NCBI GenBank assembly: GCA_020638975.1
Contig: JACKHN010000004.1
Location: forward strand, 186,001 to 250,000
DNA length: 64,000 bases
Source of the DNA: Planctomycetaceae bacterium
Lineage (GTDB): Bacteria; Planctomycetota; Planctomycetia; Pirellulales; Pirellulaceae
Direction of reading: 5' to 3'
The stretch's first letter is position 1, and each line of letters starts with the position of its first letter. The notes beneath the pieces are model-generated. The model did no database searches and had not been told where the DNA came from. It worked only from the letters and a program-made list of their open reading frames with translations. Of the stretch, positions 8,450-17,750 are shown piece after piece. Position numbers and translations under genes: made by a program.

Positions 8450-9811
8450 CTAGGTCAACGCCGGTTCCAGCTGTGGCTGGGACTCCGGCTTTTTCTGACT
8501 CAATGCAATCTGGTAAGCCTTGCTGGCTTCCGACTCGGCTTCCGGCGAGAAGCGAACCAACAACGCAGTGAAAGAACAGCCAACGACGACGGCTCCGAGA
8601 ATCAATAGCGATGTTTGCCAATCGAGCGCGCTCTTGAACAAGAATCCCGCAGCAACGGCACCAGCGTTTCCGCCAGCTCCGACAACACCGGCCACCGCCC
8701 CAAGAGCCTTCTTGTTGATAAACGGAACGACGGAAAAGGTCGCTCCTTCGGACATCTGGACGAACAGACTGAACAGGATCAGGGATGGAATGGCCAGGAT
8801 CAACACGGTCATTTGCGAGAACAGCATCAAGGCCAGTCCTTCGCAAAACAAAGCCGTGAACAGCCAGAAGACTCGACCTTTCAGTCCCCACTTGCCGCCG
8901 AACTTGTCGCCGAATGCTCCACCGAGTGTTCGAGCGAAAATGTTCATCAGCCCAAATAGTGCTGCCGCCGTTCCGGCGGCAGCAAGTCCAAGTCCGAAGT
9001 AGTCGGCAAAGTACAACGCAGCGATGTTGTTAATGGTCAGTTCGATGCCGAAGCATGCTCCATAGATCACGAACAGTGCCCAGACGCGGTGATCCTTGCA
9101 CGCTTCAAGGAACGCACCACTGACTTGCTTTCCGGGAGGCATCATGCCTTTCGCCCGCAGCTCCTTAAAGTTGCCATCGGGTGCGTCTTGCGTGAGGAAG
9201 TAGTACGCAATGCCCGTCAAGAAGCAAACAATACCGGCGACGAGCATCGAAGCTCGCCAGCCAACCGTTTCGCTGAACCCGAACGCCCCGACGAACAAAG
9301 CAAATACGGCTGGCATCACGAACTGGGTGACTCCGCCGCCGAGGTTGCCCCACCCAGCCGATGTCGCGTTCGCCGTGCCGACGACATTCGGCGCGAACAT
9401 CACCGACGTGTGATACTGCGTGATGACGAATGAAGCTCCGATCGCTCCGATCATCAAGCGGAAGATCAGGAACGTGGTGAAGTCGTGAGCGAACCCAATA
9501 CCCATCACGGGCAGTGAGCCGAGCGTGAGGAGTAATGTATATGCGAGTCTTGGTCCAACCCGATCGCAGAACCAACCGATGAACAGTCGCGCCACCACGG
9601 TAATGGAGACGGATGCGATGATGCACCAACCGATTTGCTCTTTCGTAAGTGACAGTTCGTCCCGAACGACGGCCATCAGCGGCGCAATACCGAACCAAGC
9701 AAAAAAGCACAAGAAGAAGGAGAACCAAGTCATGTGAAATGCGCGGATCTGTGGCATCCCTAACTTGAAGAAGTTTCCCCAGAGTGATGTGGCTTTGTTT
9801 TGCAGTTCCAT
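8450..9811 (-). CDS. narK: Nitrate/nitrite transporter, MFS NNP family
   Basis: Twelve-segment inner-membrane transporter of the nitrate/nitrite porter family, here probably taking up nitrate for assimilation. Visible signatures are the MFS loop GWFCDRVGPR and the nitrate signature region GAIGASFVITQYHTSVMFAP followed by GTANATSAGWGNLGGGVTQ. The frame is open to 9943, but the ATG at 9811 (MELQNKATSLWGNFFKLGMP) is preferred: it follows GAGAGGAAACAACCGAG and matches the usual family N-terminus. It diverges from the nitrate reductase genes; a sigma-54-like element at 10034-10048 points toward it. A nasA-type name would be equally valid. Confidence 0.93.
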   Translation of the reverse strand: MELQNKATSLWGNFFKLGMPQIRAFHMTWFSFFLCFFAWFGIAPLMAVVRDELSLTKEQIGWCIIASVSITVVARLFIGWFCDRVGPRLAYTLLLTLGSLPVMGIGFAHDFTTFLIFRLMIGAIGASFVITQYHTSVMFAPNVVGTANATSAGWGNLGGGVTQFVMPAVFALFVGAFGFSETVGWRASMLVAGIVCFLTGIAYYFLTQDAPDGNFKELRAKGMMPPGKQVSGAFLEACKDHRVWALFVIYGACFGIELTINNIAALYFADYFGLGLAAAGTAAALFGLMNIFARTLGGAFGDKFGGKWGLKGRVFWLFTALFCEGLALMLFSQMTVLILAIPSLILFSLFVQMSEGATFSVVPFINKKALGAVAGVVGAGGNAGAVAAGFLFKSALDWQTSLLILGAVVVGCSFTALLVRFSPEAESEASKAYQIALSQKKPESQPQLEPALT

Positions 9812-10033
9812 CTCGGTTGTTTCCTCTCGCGTTGAGATAATGCGGTAACGGCGGACCACGCGGCGAATGCTCGCTGCGTCAACAAAAGCATTGAGCCGCC
9901 TAAGGGATAACCAAAGTCCGAGTGGTCCGGAGAGGAGGACCATCGGTAGGTTTGCAGGTCACGACCCCTGTCGTGGCTATCCCGCTCAATTACATAAAAC
10001 TCGGATCAATTCACCTGCTGTCGGATCGGATAC

Positions 10034-10048
10034 GCAAAGAGCATGCCA
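10034..10048 (-). promoter_or_regulatory. Sigma-54-like -24/-12 element toward the nitrate transporter
   Basis: On the minus strand the sequence reads TGGCATGCTCTTTGC, matching the consensus TGGCAY-R-N4-TTGC. Transcription would begin near 10022 and leave a leader of about 210 bases before the transporter ATG at 9811. Identified by eye against the consensus; no NtrC-type enhancer was recognised. Confidence 0.55.
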
Positions 10049-10398
10049 GTAGTCGAGGCGGCGATCTGCGAGGCGTGGGGAGTACCCATCAACTCAGATC
10101 GTGGGCATTCCCCACTCTACGAGAAATTCCCAGCGACATGCGAGGGAAACTCAATCACCCCTACTCGTAGCCGCTCCGAGCGAAAAACACCGCAATCCAT
10201 TCTGTCGACGGCATGTCCGTCTTGCACTGCCCACAGGCTACGCGTCCGCTGCTCACGCATTGCGCAGCTCTCGCCCTCGCTTTGCGCATTCACAACAATC
10301 GAGCCAGCTCATGTTTTGCGCGTTAGCCGAGCGATTGTTTGATAACCCAACAATTTTGCTCGCGGCTTCGTCATCGACCTAGCAGTTGCAAGTCACTC

Positions 10399-10413
10399 TG
10401 GCACGCCGGTTGC
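10399..10413 (+). promoter_or_regulatory. Sigma-54-like -24/-12 element toward the nitrate reductase operon
   Basis: TGGCACGCCGGTTGC matches the sigma-54 consensus TGGCACG-N4-TTGC at every core position. The predicted start near 10425 gives a leader of about 110 bases before the ATG at 10535. The orientation fits nitrogen-limited transcription of the ferredoxin-DmsC, nitrate reductase and nitrite reductase genes. Confidence 0.6.
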
Positions 10414-10534
10414 GTCGAACGATTCCCAGTTGCTCGGCGCGTTCTCTCCGCTCCCACCGCCACGGCAACGCTCGCGTACTGCGCGCGCTCCCCGATTCGA
10501 GTACCATCGCGCGAACCTCGCGCTCACACTTTGT

Positions 10535-12241
10535 ATGCTTGCCACGGATTCAGCTAACGCGAACTCTTTCCTGCTCGATATGTTGCTTGAGACTCAGCAG
10601 CATACGACCGCAGTGGAGAAGTTCGCACAGCTGCATGCCCGCGACGAGTTGCCATTGCAGGCAAAGCACTATCGTCAGCTGCTGCCAACATCTCGGCCAG
10701 CGGCAGGTGAGCAATATGCATTCGAAGTCGATCTGGATGCTTGTTCCGGTTGCAAGGCGTGCGTGACCGCTTGCCACAACTTGAACGGCTTGGAAGAGAA
10801 GGAAGTCTGGCGTGCTGTCGGTTTGTTGCACGGCGGAACGACGGAGTTGCCCGTTGTCCAGCACGTCACCACGGCCTGTCACCATTGTGTCGAGCCTGCT
10901 TGCCTGCAAGGTTGTCCGGTGAAAGCGTATGAGAAGGATCCGATTACCGGCATCGTCAAGCATCTCGATGATCAGTGCATTGGCTGCCAGTATTGCATGT
11001 TGAAGTGCCCGTACGACGTCCCCAAGTACAGCAAGTCTAAGGGAATTGTTCGCAAATGCGATATGTGCAGCGATCGCTTGTCGGTCGACGAGGCGCCGGC
11101 CTGCGTTCAGTCTTGCCCGAATCAAGCGATTCGCATCACGGTCGTCAATCAACAGCAAGTGGTTGAAGAGTGCGAGAGCAACGTATTCCTGCCGGGAGTG
11201 CCTGAGCCCGAATACACCTTGCCAACGACGATCTATAAAAGCAAGCGAGTCATGCCACGAAACGTCTTGCCGGCAGACTACTACAGTTCGCGGCCTGCGC
11301 ATGCCCACACACCACTGATCGTGATGCTCGTGCTAACACAAATGTCCGTGGGTGCCTTTGCCGTTGAGCAATTCCTGCAATTGGATCTAGCGAAGCTCGC
11401 GGGAATCGCTGCCACCGATCACTTGCGTCCTGCACAGCTCGTCGCGGCGTTGCTACTCGGGTTTCTGGGGCTGTTTGCGGCAATCTTTCATCTGGGCCGC
11501 CCGCGACTCGCATACCGCGCATTCATCGGACTGTCGACCTCATGGCTCAGTCGCGAGATTCTCGCTTTCAATCTCTTCGCGGGGTTGGCGTCAGCCTACG
11601 TCGCAACTGCCTGCGCGAACTATACCGGTTTCGAAATCGATTCGTCCGTGGAATCCTCTCTGGGCATCGCTGCGGGTGCCGCAGGTCTGTTAGCAGTTGT
11701 CTGCTCGATGATGATCTACATCGACACGCGGCGCGTGTTCTGGGGCCCACTATTTACCGTCACGAAGTTCTTCGGCACATGCTTGGTGCTTGGAGTTCCG
11801 GTCGCGCTGTTGATCTCCTTGGCTGCCGCTGCGTTATCGACAGACCTTACGATCGATCAGATTCTGGTGAGTTACGGACGCCAGTTGTGTCACGCGTTGA
11901 TCGTGATCGTGAGTGCAAAGTTGGTTTTTGAAGCAATGATCTTTGGTTCGTTGCGTAATCAGCGGCACACACCATTAAAGCGCACCGCGCTGCTGCTGAA
12001 AGGCGAGCTTAGCATGATCACTACGGCCCGCTTTATCCTCGGGACGCTCGGTGGCATTCTGCTGCCACTCATCCTATTAGGCGAACAACACATTGCTCCG
12101 AATGGCGGCTTCCAACCGTTGTTTGTCGGAATCATTGCACTGCTAATGACCGGCCTCTGCCTGGCCGGAGAAACGATCGAGCGTTACCTCTTCTTCACGG
12201 CCGTCGTCGCTCCCAAGATGCCGGGCACTCAGGCGACCTAA
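10535..12241 (+). CDS. Four-cluster ferredoxin fused to DmsC-like membrane anchor
   Basis: A fusion of the electron-transfer and membrane-anchor subunits of a DMSO-reductase-type complex, about 568 residues. The N-terminal half has four cysteine clusters for [4Fe-4S] centres: CSGCKACVTACHN, CHHCVEPACLQGCP, CIGCQYCMLKCPYDVPKY and CDMC...CVQSCPNQAI. The C-terminal half has about eight membrane segments with DmsC hallmarks, HLGRPRLAYRAFIGL, STSWLSREILAF and GETIERYLFF. It would pass electrons from the quinone pool to the nitrate reductase encoded five bases downstream (inference). The ATG at 10535 is used because upstream codons look non-coding; no clear ribosome-binding site precedes it. Confidence 0.9.
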   Translation: MLATDSANANSFLLDMLLETQQHTTAVEKFAQLHARDELPLQAKHYRQLLPTSRPAAGEQYAFEVDLDACSGCKACVTACHNLNGLEEKEVWRAVGLLHGGTTELPVVQHVTTACHHCVEPACLQGCPVKAYEKDPITGIVKHLDDQCIGCQYCMLKCPYDVPKYSKSKGIVRKCDMCSDRLSVDEAPACVQSCPNQAIRITVVNQQQVVEECESNVFLPGVPEPEYTLPTTIYKSKRVMPRNVLPADYYSSRPAHAHTPLIVMLVLTQMSVGAFAVEQFLQLDLAKLAGIAATDHLRPAQLVAALLLGFLGLFAAIFHLGRPRLAYRAFIGLSTSWLSREILAFNLFAGLASAYVATACANYTGFEIDSSVESSLGIAAGAAGLLAVVCSMMIYIDTRRVFWGPLFTVTKFFGTCLVLGVPVALLISLAAAALSTDLTIDQILVSYGRQLCHALIVIVSAKLVFEAMIFGSLRNQRHTPLKRTALLLKGELSMITTARFILGTLGGILLPLILLGEQHIAPNGGFQPLFVGIIALLMTGLCLAGETIERYLFFTAVVAPKMPGTQAT

Positions 12242-12255
12242 CAGGAATGCACTCG

Positions 12256-14550
12256 ATGAACTCAATCGTTTCCAAATTGCTGCCGCAGTTCTACGAGCGA
12301 ACAGGACCGCTGACGAGCGACTTGTTGCTGGAACCCGGTGAGTTTGGACTTGGCAAGGTGCCGCGAAGGCAGAAGCCGGACGCGACGACATCGATGGTTT
12401 GTGGGTATTGCTCAACCGGTTGTGGACTGAATATCCACATGCGGAACGGCGAGGCGATCAATTTAACGCCTAACACCGACTATCCAGTCAATCTCGGCAT
12501 GGCCTGTCCCAAAGGATGGGAAGCGCTTACGGTCTTAAACTCGCCAAATCGCGCTACAACTCCCCTGTTTCGCAACGCGAAAGGCAAGCTTGTTCCGGTC
12601 GATTGGGATCGGGCCATGCAAGAGTTCTGTGGAAGGTTTAAGGCGATTCAAGCAGAACACGGGAAAGAGTCAGTGGCATTTCTTAGTACTGGCCAAATCG
12701 CCACCGAGGAGATGGTGTTCTTAGGCAGTCTCACCAAGTTCGGAATGGGAATGCTGCACGGTGACGGCAACACGCGGCAGTGTATGGCGACGGCGGCGGT
12801 CGCGTACAAGCAGTCGTTTGGCTTCGACGCACCACCCTATTCCTACGAGGACTTCGAGGAATCGGACGTGATCGTTCTGATAGGATCGAACCTCTGCTTG
12901 GCTCATCCGATTATGTGGCAGCGAGTGTGTCGCAATCCCAACAATCCGGAGATCATTGTCGTCGATCCGCGACGCACGGAAACGGCGATGTGTGCGACGC
13001 AGCACTTAGCGATCAACCCGAAGGCCGACCTTGAACTGCTGTACGGCATCGCGAACATCCTGATTCAAAGTGACTGGATCGACGAAGACTTTATTGCTCA
13101 GCACACCGGCGGCTTCGACGACTTCAAAGCATTTGTCGCGTCGTACACGCCGAAACACGTAGCTGGTGTCACGGGGCTTTCAATCGATGATCTTCATCAC
13201 TTTGCCAAAACGATTCACGCAGGGAAGCGTGTGTCGTTTTGGTGGACGATGGGAGTGAATCAAAGCTATCAAGGAGTAAGGACCGCACAGGCGATCATCA
13301 ATCTGGCGTTGATGACAGGCAACATCGGAAGACCGGGTACGGGAGCCAACTCGATTACCGGCCAGTGCAATGCAATGGGGTCTCGCATCTTTAGCAACAC
13401 TACGAACTTGCTAGGTGGTCGAGACTTTCTGAACGACAGCCATCGCAACAAAGTGGCGGACATACTAGGGATCGGGAGCGATTCCATTCCCAGTCAGAAC
13501 AGTCTCGCCTATCCCGACATCATCGAAGGAATCCTAAGAGGCAAGATCAAAGGCCTGTGGGTGATTTGCACGAACCCCGCCCATTCGTGGATCAATCAAA
13601 ACACCTGCCGCGACATTCTGGATCGACTCGACTTCCTGGTCGTTCAGGACATGTATGCGAACACCGAAACGGCACAACGAGCAAACCTTGTCTTGCCGGC
13701 AGCTGGTTGGGGCGAAAAGGAAGGAACTTTTATCAACTCAGAGCGCCGCGTTGGTCTCATCAAGAAAGTGGCGAAAGCGCCGGGACAGGCCCTCGCCGAC
13801 TTTTCCATCTTCAAGCTCATTGCTCAGTACTGGGGCTGCAGCGAGATGTTCGAAGATTGGAATGAGCCGGAAGACGTCTTCCAAACCATGAAGGAGCTAT
13901 CACGTGATCAGCCCTGTGACATCACGGGAATTCGCGATTACCGGATGCTCGATGAGTGTGGCGGGATTCAGTGGCCGTTCAAGAGTGACAAGGTGCCAGG
14001 AAGAGAGGGTGACAAAGTGACGGAGAGACAAGGTGAGAAGGAGATGGCTCACCCCATCCCCCCTTCGCCCCTTCACCTTGTCACCGCTTCTCGTCTCTTC
14101 ACTGACGGCAAGTTCTATCACGAAGACGGTCGCGCAAAGTTCCTCTTCGAAGAACCTCGCGAGATGCCAGAGAAGCCGAACGCCAGTTTTCCTTACTTGT
14201 TATTGACCGGTCGCGGCACTGCTTCCCAGTGGCATACACAGACTCGCACCCGCAATTCAGCGACGTTGCGAACGCTGTACCCGAAGGACATTTACGTCGA
14301 AATCAACACCGAGGATGCGGCAAGAGAGAACATCGCGTCCAACGAATGGGTGACGGTCGAGTCGCAACGGGGGCGTGTAAGGGCAAAAGCCTTCGTCACT
14401 CGGACCGTACGACCTGGCCAAGTCTTTATCCCGATGCACTACGAGTCCGCGAACAAACTGACCCACGCCCACTTCGACCCTTACTCGAAACAACCCTCCT
14501 ACAAAGACTGTGCCGTGCGGATTCGGCACCCTGAACCGTGGGACGACTAG
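12256..14550 (+). CDS. nasA: Molybdopterin nitrate reductase, assimilatory type
   Basis: Cytoplasmic catalytic subunit reducing nitrate to nitrite with a bis-MGD molybdenum centre and one [4Fe-4S] cluster. The N-terminal cluster motif is CGYCSTGCGLNIHMRNGEA...GMACPKGW. The central domain has STGQIATEEMVF, GDGNTRQCMATAAVAYKQSF, GSNLCLAHPIMWQR, and the C-terminal dinucleotide-binding domain has LTGRGTASQWHTQTRT. About 765 residues, normal for NarB/NasA. Start at 12256, nine bases after AGGA; the ATG at 12247 abuts that AGGA. It follows the ferredoxin-DmsC gene by a few bases. A palindromic repeat is read in frame at residues about 577-610. No signal peptide. Confidence 0.94.
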   Translation: MNSIVSKLLPQFYERTGPLTSDLLLEPGEFGLGKVPRRQKPDATTSMVCGYCSTGCGLNIHMRNGEAINLTPNTDYPVNLGMACPKGWEALTVLNSPNRATTPLFRNAKGKLVPVDWDRAMQEFCGRFKAIQAEHGKESVAFLSTGQIATEEMVFLGSLTKFGMGMLHGDGNTRQCMATAAVAYKQSFGFDAPPYSYEDFEESDVIVLIGSNLCLAHPIMWQRVCRNPNNPEIIVVDPRRTETAMCATQHLAINPKADLELLYGIANILIQSDWIDEDFIAQHTGGFDDFKAFVASYTPKHVAGVTGLSIDDLHHFAKTIHAGKRVSFWWTMGVNQSYQGVRTAQAIINLALMTGNIGRPGTGANSITGQCNAMGSRIFSNTTNLLGGRDFLNDSHRNKVADILGIGSDSIPSQNSLAYPDIIEGILRGKIKGLWVICTNPAHSWINQNTCRDILDRLDFLVVQDMYANTETAQRANLVLPAAGWGEKEGTFINSERRVGLIKKVAKAPGQALADFSIFKLIAQYWGCSEMFEDWNEPEDVFQTMKELSRDQPCDITGIRDYRMLDECGGIQWPFKSDKVPGREGDKVTERQGEKEMAHPIPPSPLHLVTASRLFTDGKFYHEDGRAKFLFEEPREMPEKPNASFPYLLLTGRGTASQWHTQTRTRNSATLRTLYPKDIYVEINTEDAARENIASNEWVTVESQRGRVRAKAFVTRTVRPGQVFIPMHYESANKLTHAHFDPYSKQPSYKDCAVRIRHPEPWDD
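13985..14085. repeat. Palindromic repeat inside the nitrate reductase frame
   Basis: GTGACAAGGTG at 13986-13996 is matched exactly by its reverse complement CACCTTGTCAC at 14074-14084, with further near-copies (GGGTGACAAAGTGACGG) between. It is translated in frame as a charged stretch followed by a proline-rich one (GDKVTERQGEKEM, HPIPPSPLHLVT) that does not belong to the enzyme family. Confidence 0.75.
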
Positions 14551-14567
14551 AAGCAGATTCAAAACCG

Positions 14568-14647
14568 TGAGCCGAAGGCGCTAGCCTCGGGCTTCGCACA
14601 GAGCAGCGTTAGGAAAACAAGGCCCGCGGCTAGCGCCGTCGGGTCAC
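14568..14647. repeat. Intergenic palindromic repeat before nirB
   Basis: GAGCCGAAGGCGCTAGCCTC near 14568 and its near reverse complement GCGGCTAGCGCCGTCGGGTC near 14626-14645 form an imperfect palindrome with a loop of about 40 bases. It fills most of the gap between the two genes and ends just before the ribosome-binding site of the nitrite reductase gene. Confidence 0.75.
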
Positions 14648-14661
14648 AGGAAAGCAAACCC

Positions 14662-17600
14662 ATGATTACGAAAAATATGGAAACGATTGTTGTCATCGGC
14701 AATGGAATGGTCGGTCATCGCTTTTGCGAAAAGCTGGTCGAGTTCGATACGACGAAGCAATATCGTGTCGTGACGTTCTGCGAAGAACCACGTGCCGCGT
14801 ACGATCGTGTTGGCCTGACGTCGTTCTTTGCCCATCGCGACGCCGAGAAGTTGATGCTGGCGAACCTCGAATGGTATCGGCGCAATGGCGTGGAACTGCA
14901 CATCGGCGATCGCGCGCACACCATCGACCGCAAGAAACAACGCGTGATCTCGGACAAAGGTCACGAGATCAAGTACGACCACGTCGTGTTCGCGACCGGC
15001 TCGTATCCGTTCGTGCCGCCCATCGAAGGCATCAAGCTTCGCGGAGTATTCGTCTACCGAACGATCGAGGATCTGCGGCGGATTATTGCCTATGGCCAGC
15101 ACGTAAAAAAGGCGGCAGTCCTTGGTGGCGGCTTGTTGGGGCTGGAAGCCGCGAAGGCCGCACATGATCTGGGACTCGAGACGAACGTTATTGAATACAA
15201 CGGGCGATTGATGCCGCGCCAGATCGACGAAGCCGGTTCGAGGATGCTTGTCAAGAAGATCGAAGAGTTGGGCGTGAAGGTCCTGTTGAATAAAGGTGCA
15301 AAGGAGATTCAAGGCAACGGCTGCGTCGAACGAATCGTGTTCAACGATAAGGAAGTGCTTGACGTCGACATGATCATTGTGTCTACGGGCATTCGGCCTC
15401 GCGACGAGTTAGCGAAGCAATGTGGCATCGACGTCGGTGAACGCGGCGGCATTATGGTAAACGATCAACTCCAAACATCCGATCAGCAGATTTACGCCAT
15501 CGGCGAATGTGCATTGCATGCGGGCATGGTCTATGGCTTGGTCGCCCCCGGCTACGAAATGGCCGAAGTCGTGGCGAAGAACTTCTGCGGCGAGGCCGTT
15601 ACATTTCGCGGCACGGACCTGTCGACGAAGCTGAAACTAATGGGAGTCGATGTTGCCAGCTTCGGTGACAATGATGCAGGTCCAGAAATCGCCAAGCCAC
15701 TCGTCTATGAAGACCCTTTCGGCGGCGTCTATAAAAAATTATTGTTCAATCATGAAGGTACGAAATTGTTGGGCGGCGTGTTGGTCGGCGATGCTTCCGA
15801 CTTCGGCACCCTGTCGATGTTGGCCAAGAGTCCCGACCCGTTGCCCTATCAACCGGGCGAGTTGATTCTGGGAAGTGGCGGCGGTGCGGCCATCGGGGGA
15901 ATCGACGCCTTTTCCGACGATGCACAGGTTTGCTCCTGCAACAACGTCACCAAAGGCGACATCTGCCAAGCAATTCGCAAAGGCGACCTGTCAACACTGG
16001 CCGAAGTCAAAGCTTGCACGAAAGCCGGCACTGGGTGCGGCGGCTGTTTGCCGTTGGTGACGGACCTGTTGAACGAGGAGCTTTCCGCCGCTGGCAAAAG
16101 CGTGAACAAAAGCCTCTGCGAACACTTCTCTCACACGCGACAGGAGCTTTATGAGATCATTCGCGTCAAGGACATTAAGACATTCGATGAGTTGATCGCC
16201 AGCCACGGCAACGGCCAAGGCTGTGAAATCTGTAAGCCTGCTATCTCGTCCATTCTGGCAGGACTTTGGAATGAGCAAATCACCGAGCAAGATCAGCACA
16301 CACTGCAAGATACGAACGACCGCTTCCTGGCTAACATTCAACGCGGTGGTTTGTACTCGGTTGTGCCGCGAGTCCCCGGCGGCGAGATTACACCCGACAA
16401 GTTGATGGTGCTCGGGCAAGTCGCCAAGAAGTATGGCCTTTACACCAAGATCACCGGCGGACAACGCGTTGATTTGTTCGGTGCCCAAGTGCAGCAGTTG
16501 CCCGACATTTGGGAAGAGTTGGTCGACGCTGGCTTCGAGAGTGGGCATGCTTACGGCAAATCGCTGCGAACGGTGAAGAGTTGCGTCGGCACAACTTGGT
16601 GTCGATATGGCGTGCAGGATTCTGTCGGTTTGGCGATTCGACTAGAAGAGCGATATCGCGGCATTCGCGCGCCGCACAAGATCAAGATGGCGGTCTCGGG
16701 CTGCGTTCGCGAGTGTGCGGAAGCTCAATGCAAAGATGTAGGGCTGGTCGCTACCGAGACGGGTTACAACTTGTATGTTTGCGGCAACGGGGGCGCCAAG
16801 CCCCGCCACGCCGAATTACTGGCCACCGATCTCGATGAAGACACCGCCGTCCGCTACATCGACCGCTTCATGATCTACTACATTCGCACCGCCGACAAAT
16901 TGAATCGAACGGCTGTTTGGGTCGAGAAGATGGAAGGCGGCATCGAGCACTTGAGAAAAGTCATCATCGATGACAGCCTCGGCATCTGCGACGAACTCGA
17001 AGAGCAAATGAAGTATCTCGTCGCGACTTACAAATGTGAATGGAAGGAAGTCGTCAACGATCCCGAGAAACGAAAGCTATTCCGTCAGTTCGTGAACACG
17101 GACGAATCAGAACCGGGCATCGAAATCGTCGCCCAACGCGACCAACAACGCCCCGCCGATTGGCCCAAAGACTTCGTTCCCATCTCGTCGCTAACTCGCG
17201 CAAGCAGTCTCTCTTCTTCTCCGGATCTCTCCCGCTCTCCATCCTCTGCAACGAACGGTCGCAAACCCGCACCCAATACGACATGGATCAAAGTCGGAAT
17301 CACCTCCGATTTCCCAAAAGACGGCGGAGCAACGATCAAATATGGCGAAGTGCAACTGGCCGTTTACAACTTCACAAGCCGAGGTGAATGGTATGCCTGT
17401 CAGAACATGTGCCCCCACAAGAATGCGTTTGTGCTCTCTCGTGGCATCATTGGTAACGCGGGTGAGACGCCGAAAGTCTCCTGCCCATTGCACAAAAAAC
17501 CCTTTTCACTGCAAACCGGCGAGTCGCTGTCAGGCGAAGACTTCTCGGTCAAAGTCTTTCCGGTGAAGGTCGAAGGCGACGAGGTGTTTCTCTTACTGCC

Positions 17601-17700
17601 ACCTAAGTCGCAACTGGACGCCTTGCTGTCGACGGACCTGCACTGTGTCCGCGACTGCCGCGAGAAGAAGTCGGCGGAACCGGAATGCGTGCCTGTTTAG
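14662..17700 (+). CDS. nirB: Nitrite reductase, NirB-NirD fusion
   Basis: Assimilatory nitrite reductase reducing nitrite to ammonium, with the large subunit and the Rieske-like small subunit in one 1012-residue chain. The N-terminal FAD/NAD domain has VVIGNGMVGHRFCEKL and VLGGGLLGLEAAKAAHDLGL. The BFD-type [2Fe-2S] region has VCSCNNVTKGDICQ...CTKAGTGCGGC. The sirohaem domain has SCVGTTWCRYGVQDS and SGCVRECAEAQCKD. After a serine-rich linker (about 840-870) the C-terminal NirD-like part has QNMCPHKNAFVLSRG and SCPLHKKPF, i.e. the CxH...CxxH pattern of a Rieske centre. Start at ATG 14662, behind CACAGGAAAG. Third gene of the plus-strand nitrate operon. Confidence 0.95.
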   Translation: MITKNMETIVVIGNGMVGHRFCEKLVEFDTTKQYRVVTFCEEPRAAYDRVGLTSFFAHRDAEKLMLANLEWYRRNGVELHIGDRAHTIDRKKQRVISDKGHEIKYDHVVFATGSYPFVPPIEGIKLRGVFVYRTIEDLRRIIAYGQHVKKAAVLGGGLLGLEAAKAAHDLGLETNVIEYNGRLMPRQIDEAGSRMLVKKIEELGVKVLLNKGAKEIQGNGCVERIVFNDKEVLDVDMIIVSTGIRPRDELAKQCGIDVGERGGIMVNDQLQTSDQQIYAIGECALHAGMVYGLVAPGYEMAEVVAKNFCGEAVTFRGTDLSTKLKLMGVDVASFGDNDAGPEIAKPLVYEDPFGGVYKKLLFNHEGTKLLGGVLVGDASDFGTLSMLAKSPDPLPYQPGELILGSGGGAAIGGIDAFSDDAQVCSCNNVTKGDICQAIRKGDLSTLAEVKACTKAGTGCGGCLPLVTDLLNEELSAAGKSVNKSLCEHFSHTRQELYEIIRVKDIKTFDELIASHGNGQGCEICKPAISSILAGLWNEQITEQDQHTLQDTNDRFLANIQRGGLYSVVPRVPGGEITPDKLMVLGQVAKKYGLYTKITGGQRVDLFGAQVQQLPDIWEELVDAGFESGHAYGKSLRTVKSCVGTTWCRYGVQDSVGLAIRLEERYRGIRAPHKIKMAVSGCVRECAEAQCKDVGLVATETGYNLYVCGNGGAKPRHAELLATDLDEDTAVRYIDRFMIYYIRTADKLNRTAVWVEKMEGGIEHLRKVIIDDSLGICDELEEQMKYLVATYKCEWKEVVNDPEKRKLFRQFVNTDESEPGIEIVAQRDQQRPADWPKDFVPISSLTRASSLSSSPDLSRSPSSATNGRKPAPNTTWIKVGITSDFPKDGGATIKYGEVQLAVYNFTSRGEWYACQNMCPHKNAFVLSRGIIGNAGETPKVSCPLHKKPFSLQTGESLSGEDFSVKVFPVKVEGDEVFLLLPPKSQLDALLSTDLHCVRDCREKKSAEPECVPV

Positions 17701-17750
17701 CATCGATTCCATTAAGTTCGTGACCGCGGATACGCGGCTCGAATGCGCTT

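Larger units (their letters stand above)
9812..10534. other. Divergent regulatory gap between nitrate transporter and nitrate reductase operon
   Basis: About 720 bases without a credible gene between two divergent nitrogen genes. It holds two sigma-54-like promoter elements in opposite orientations (listed separately). The frame of the downstream gene is open back to 10430, but that stretch is arginine- and proline-rich and looks non-coding. Confidence 0.6.
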
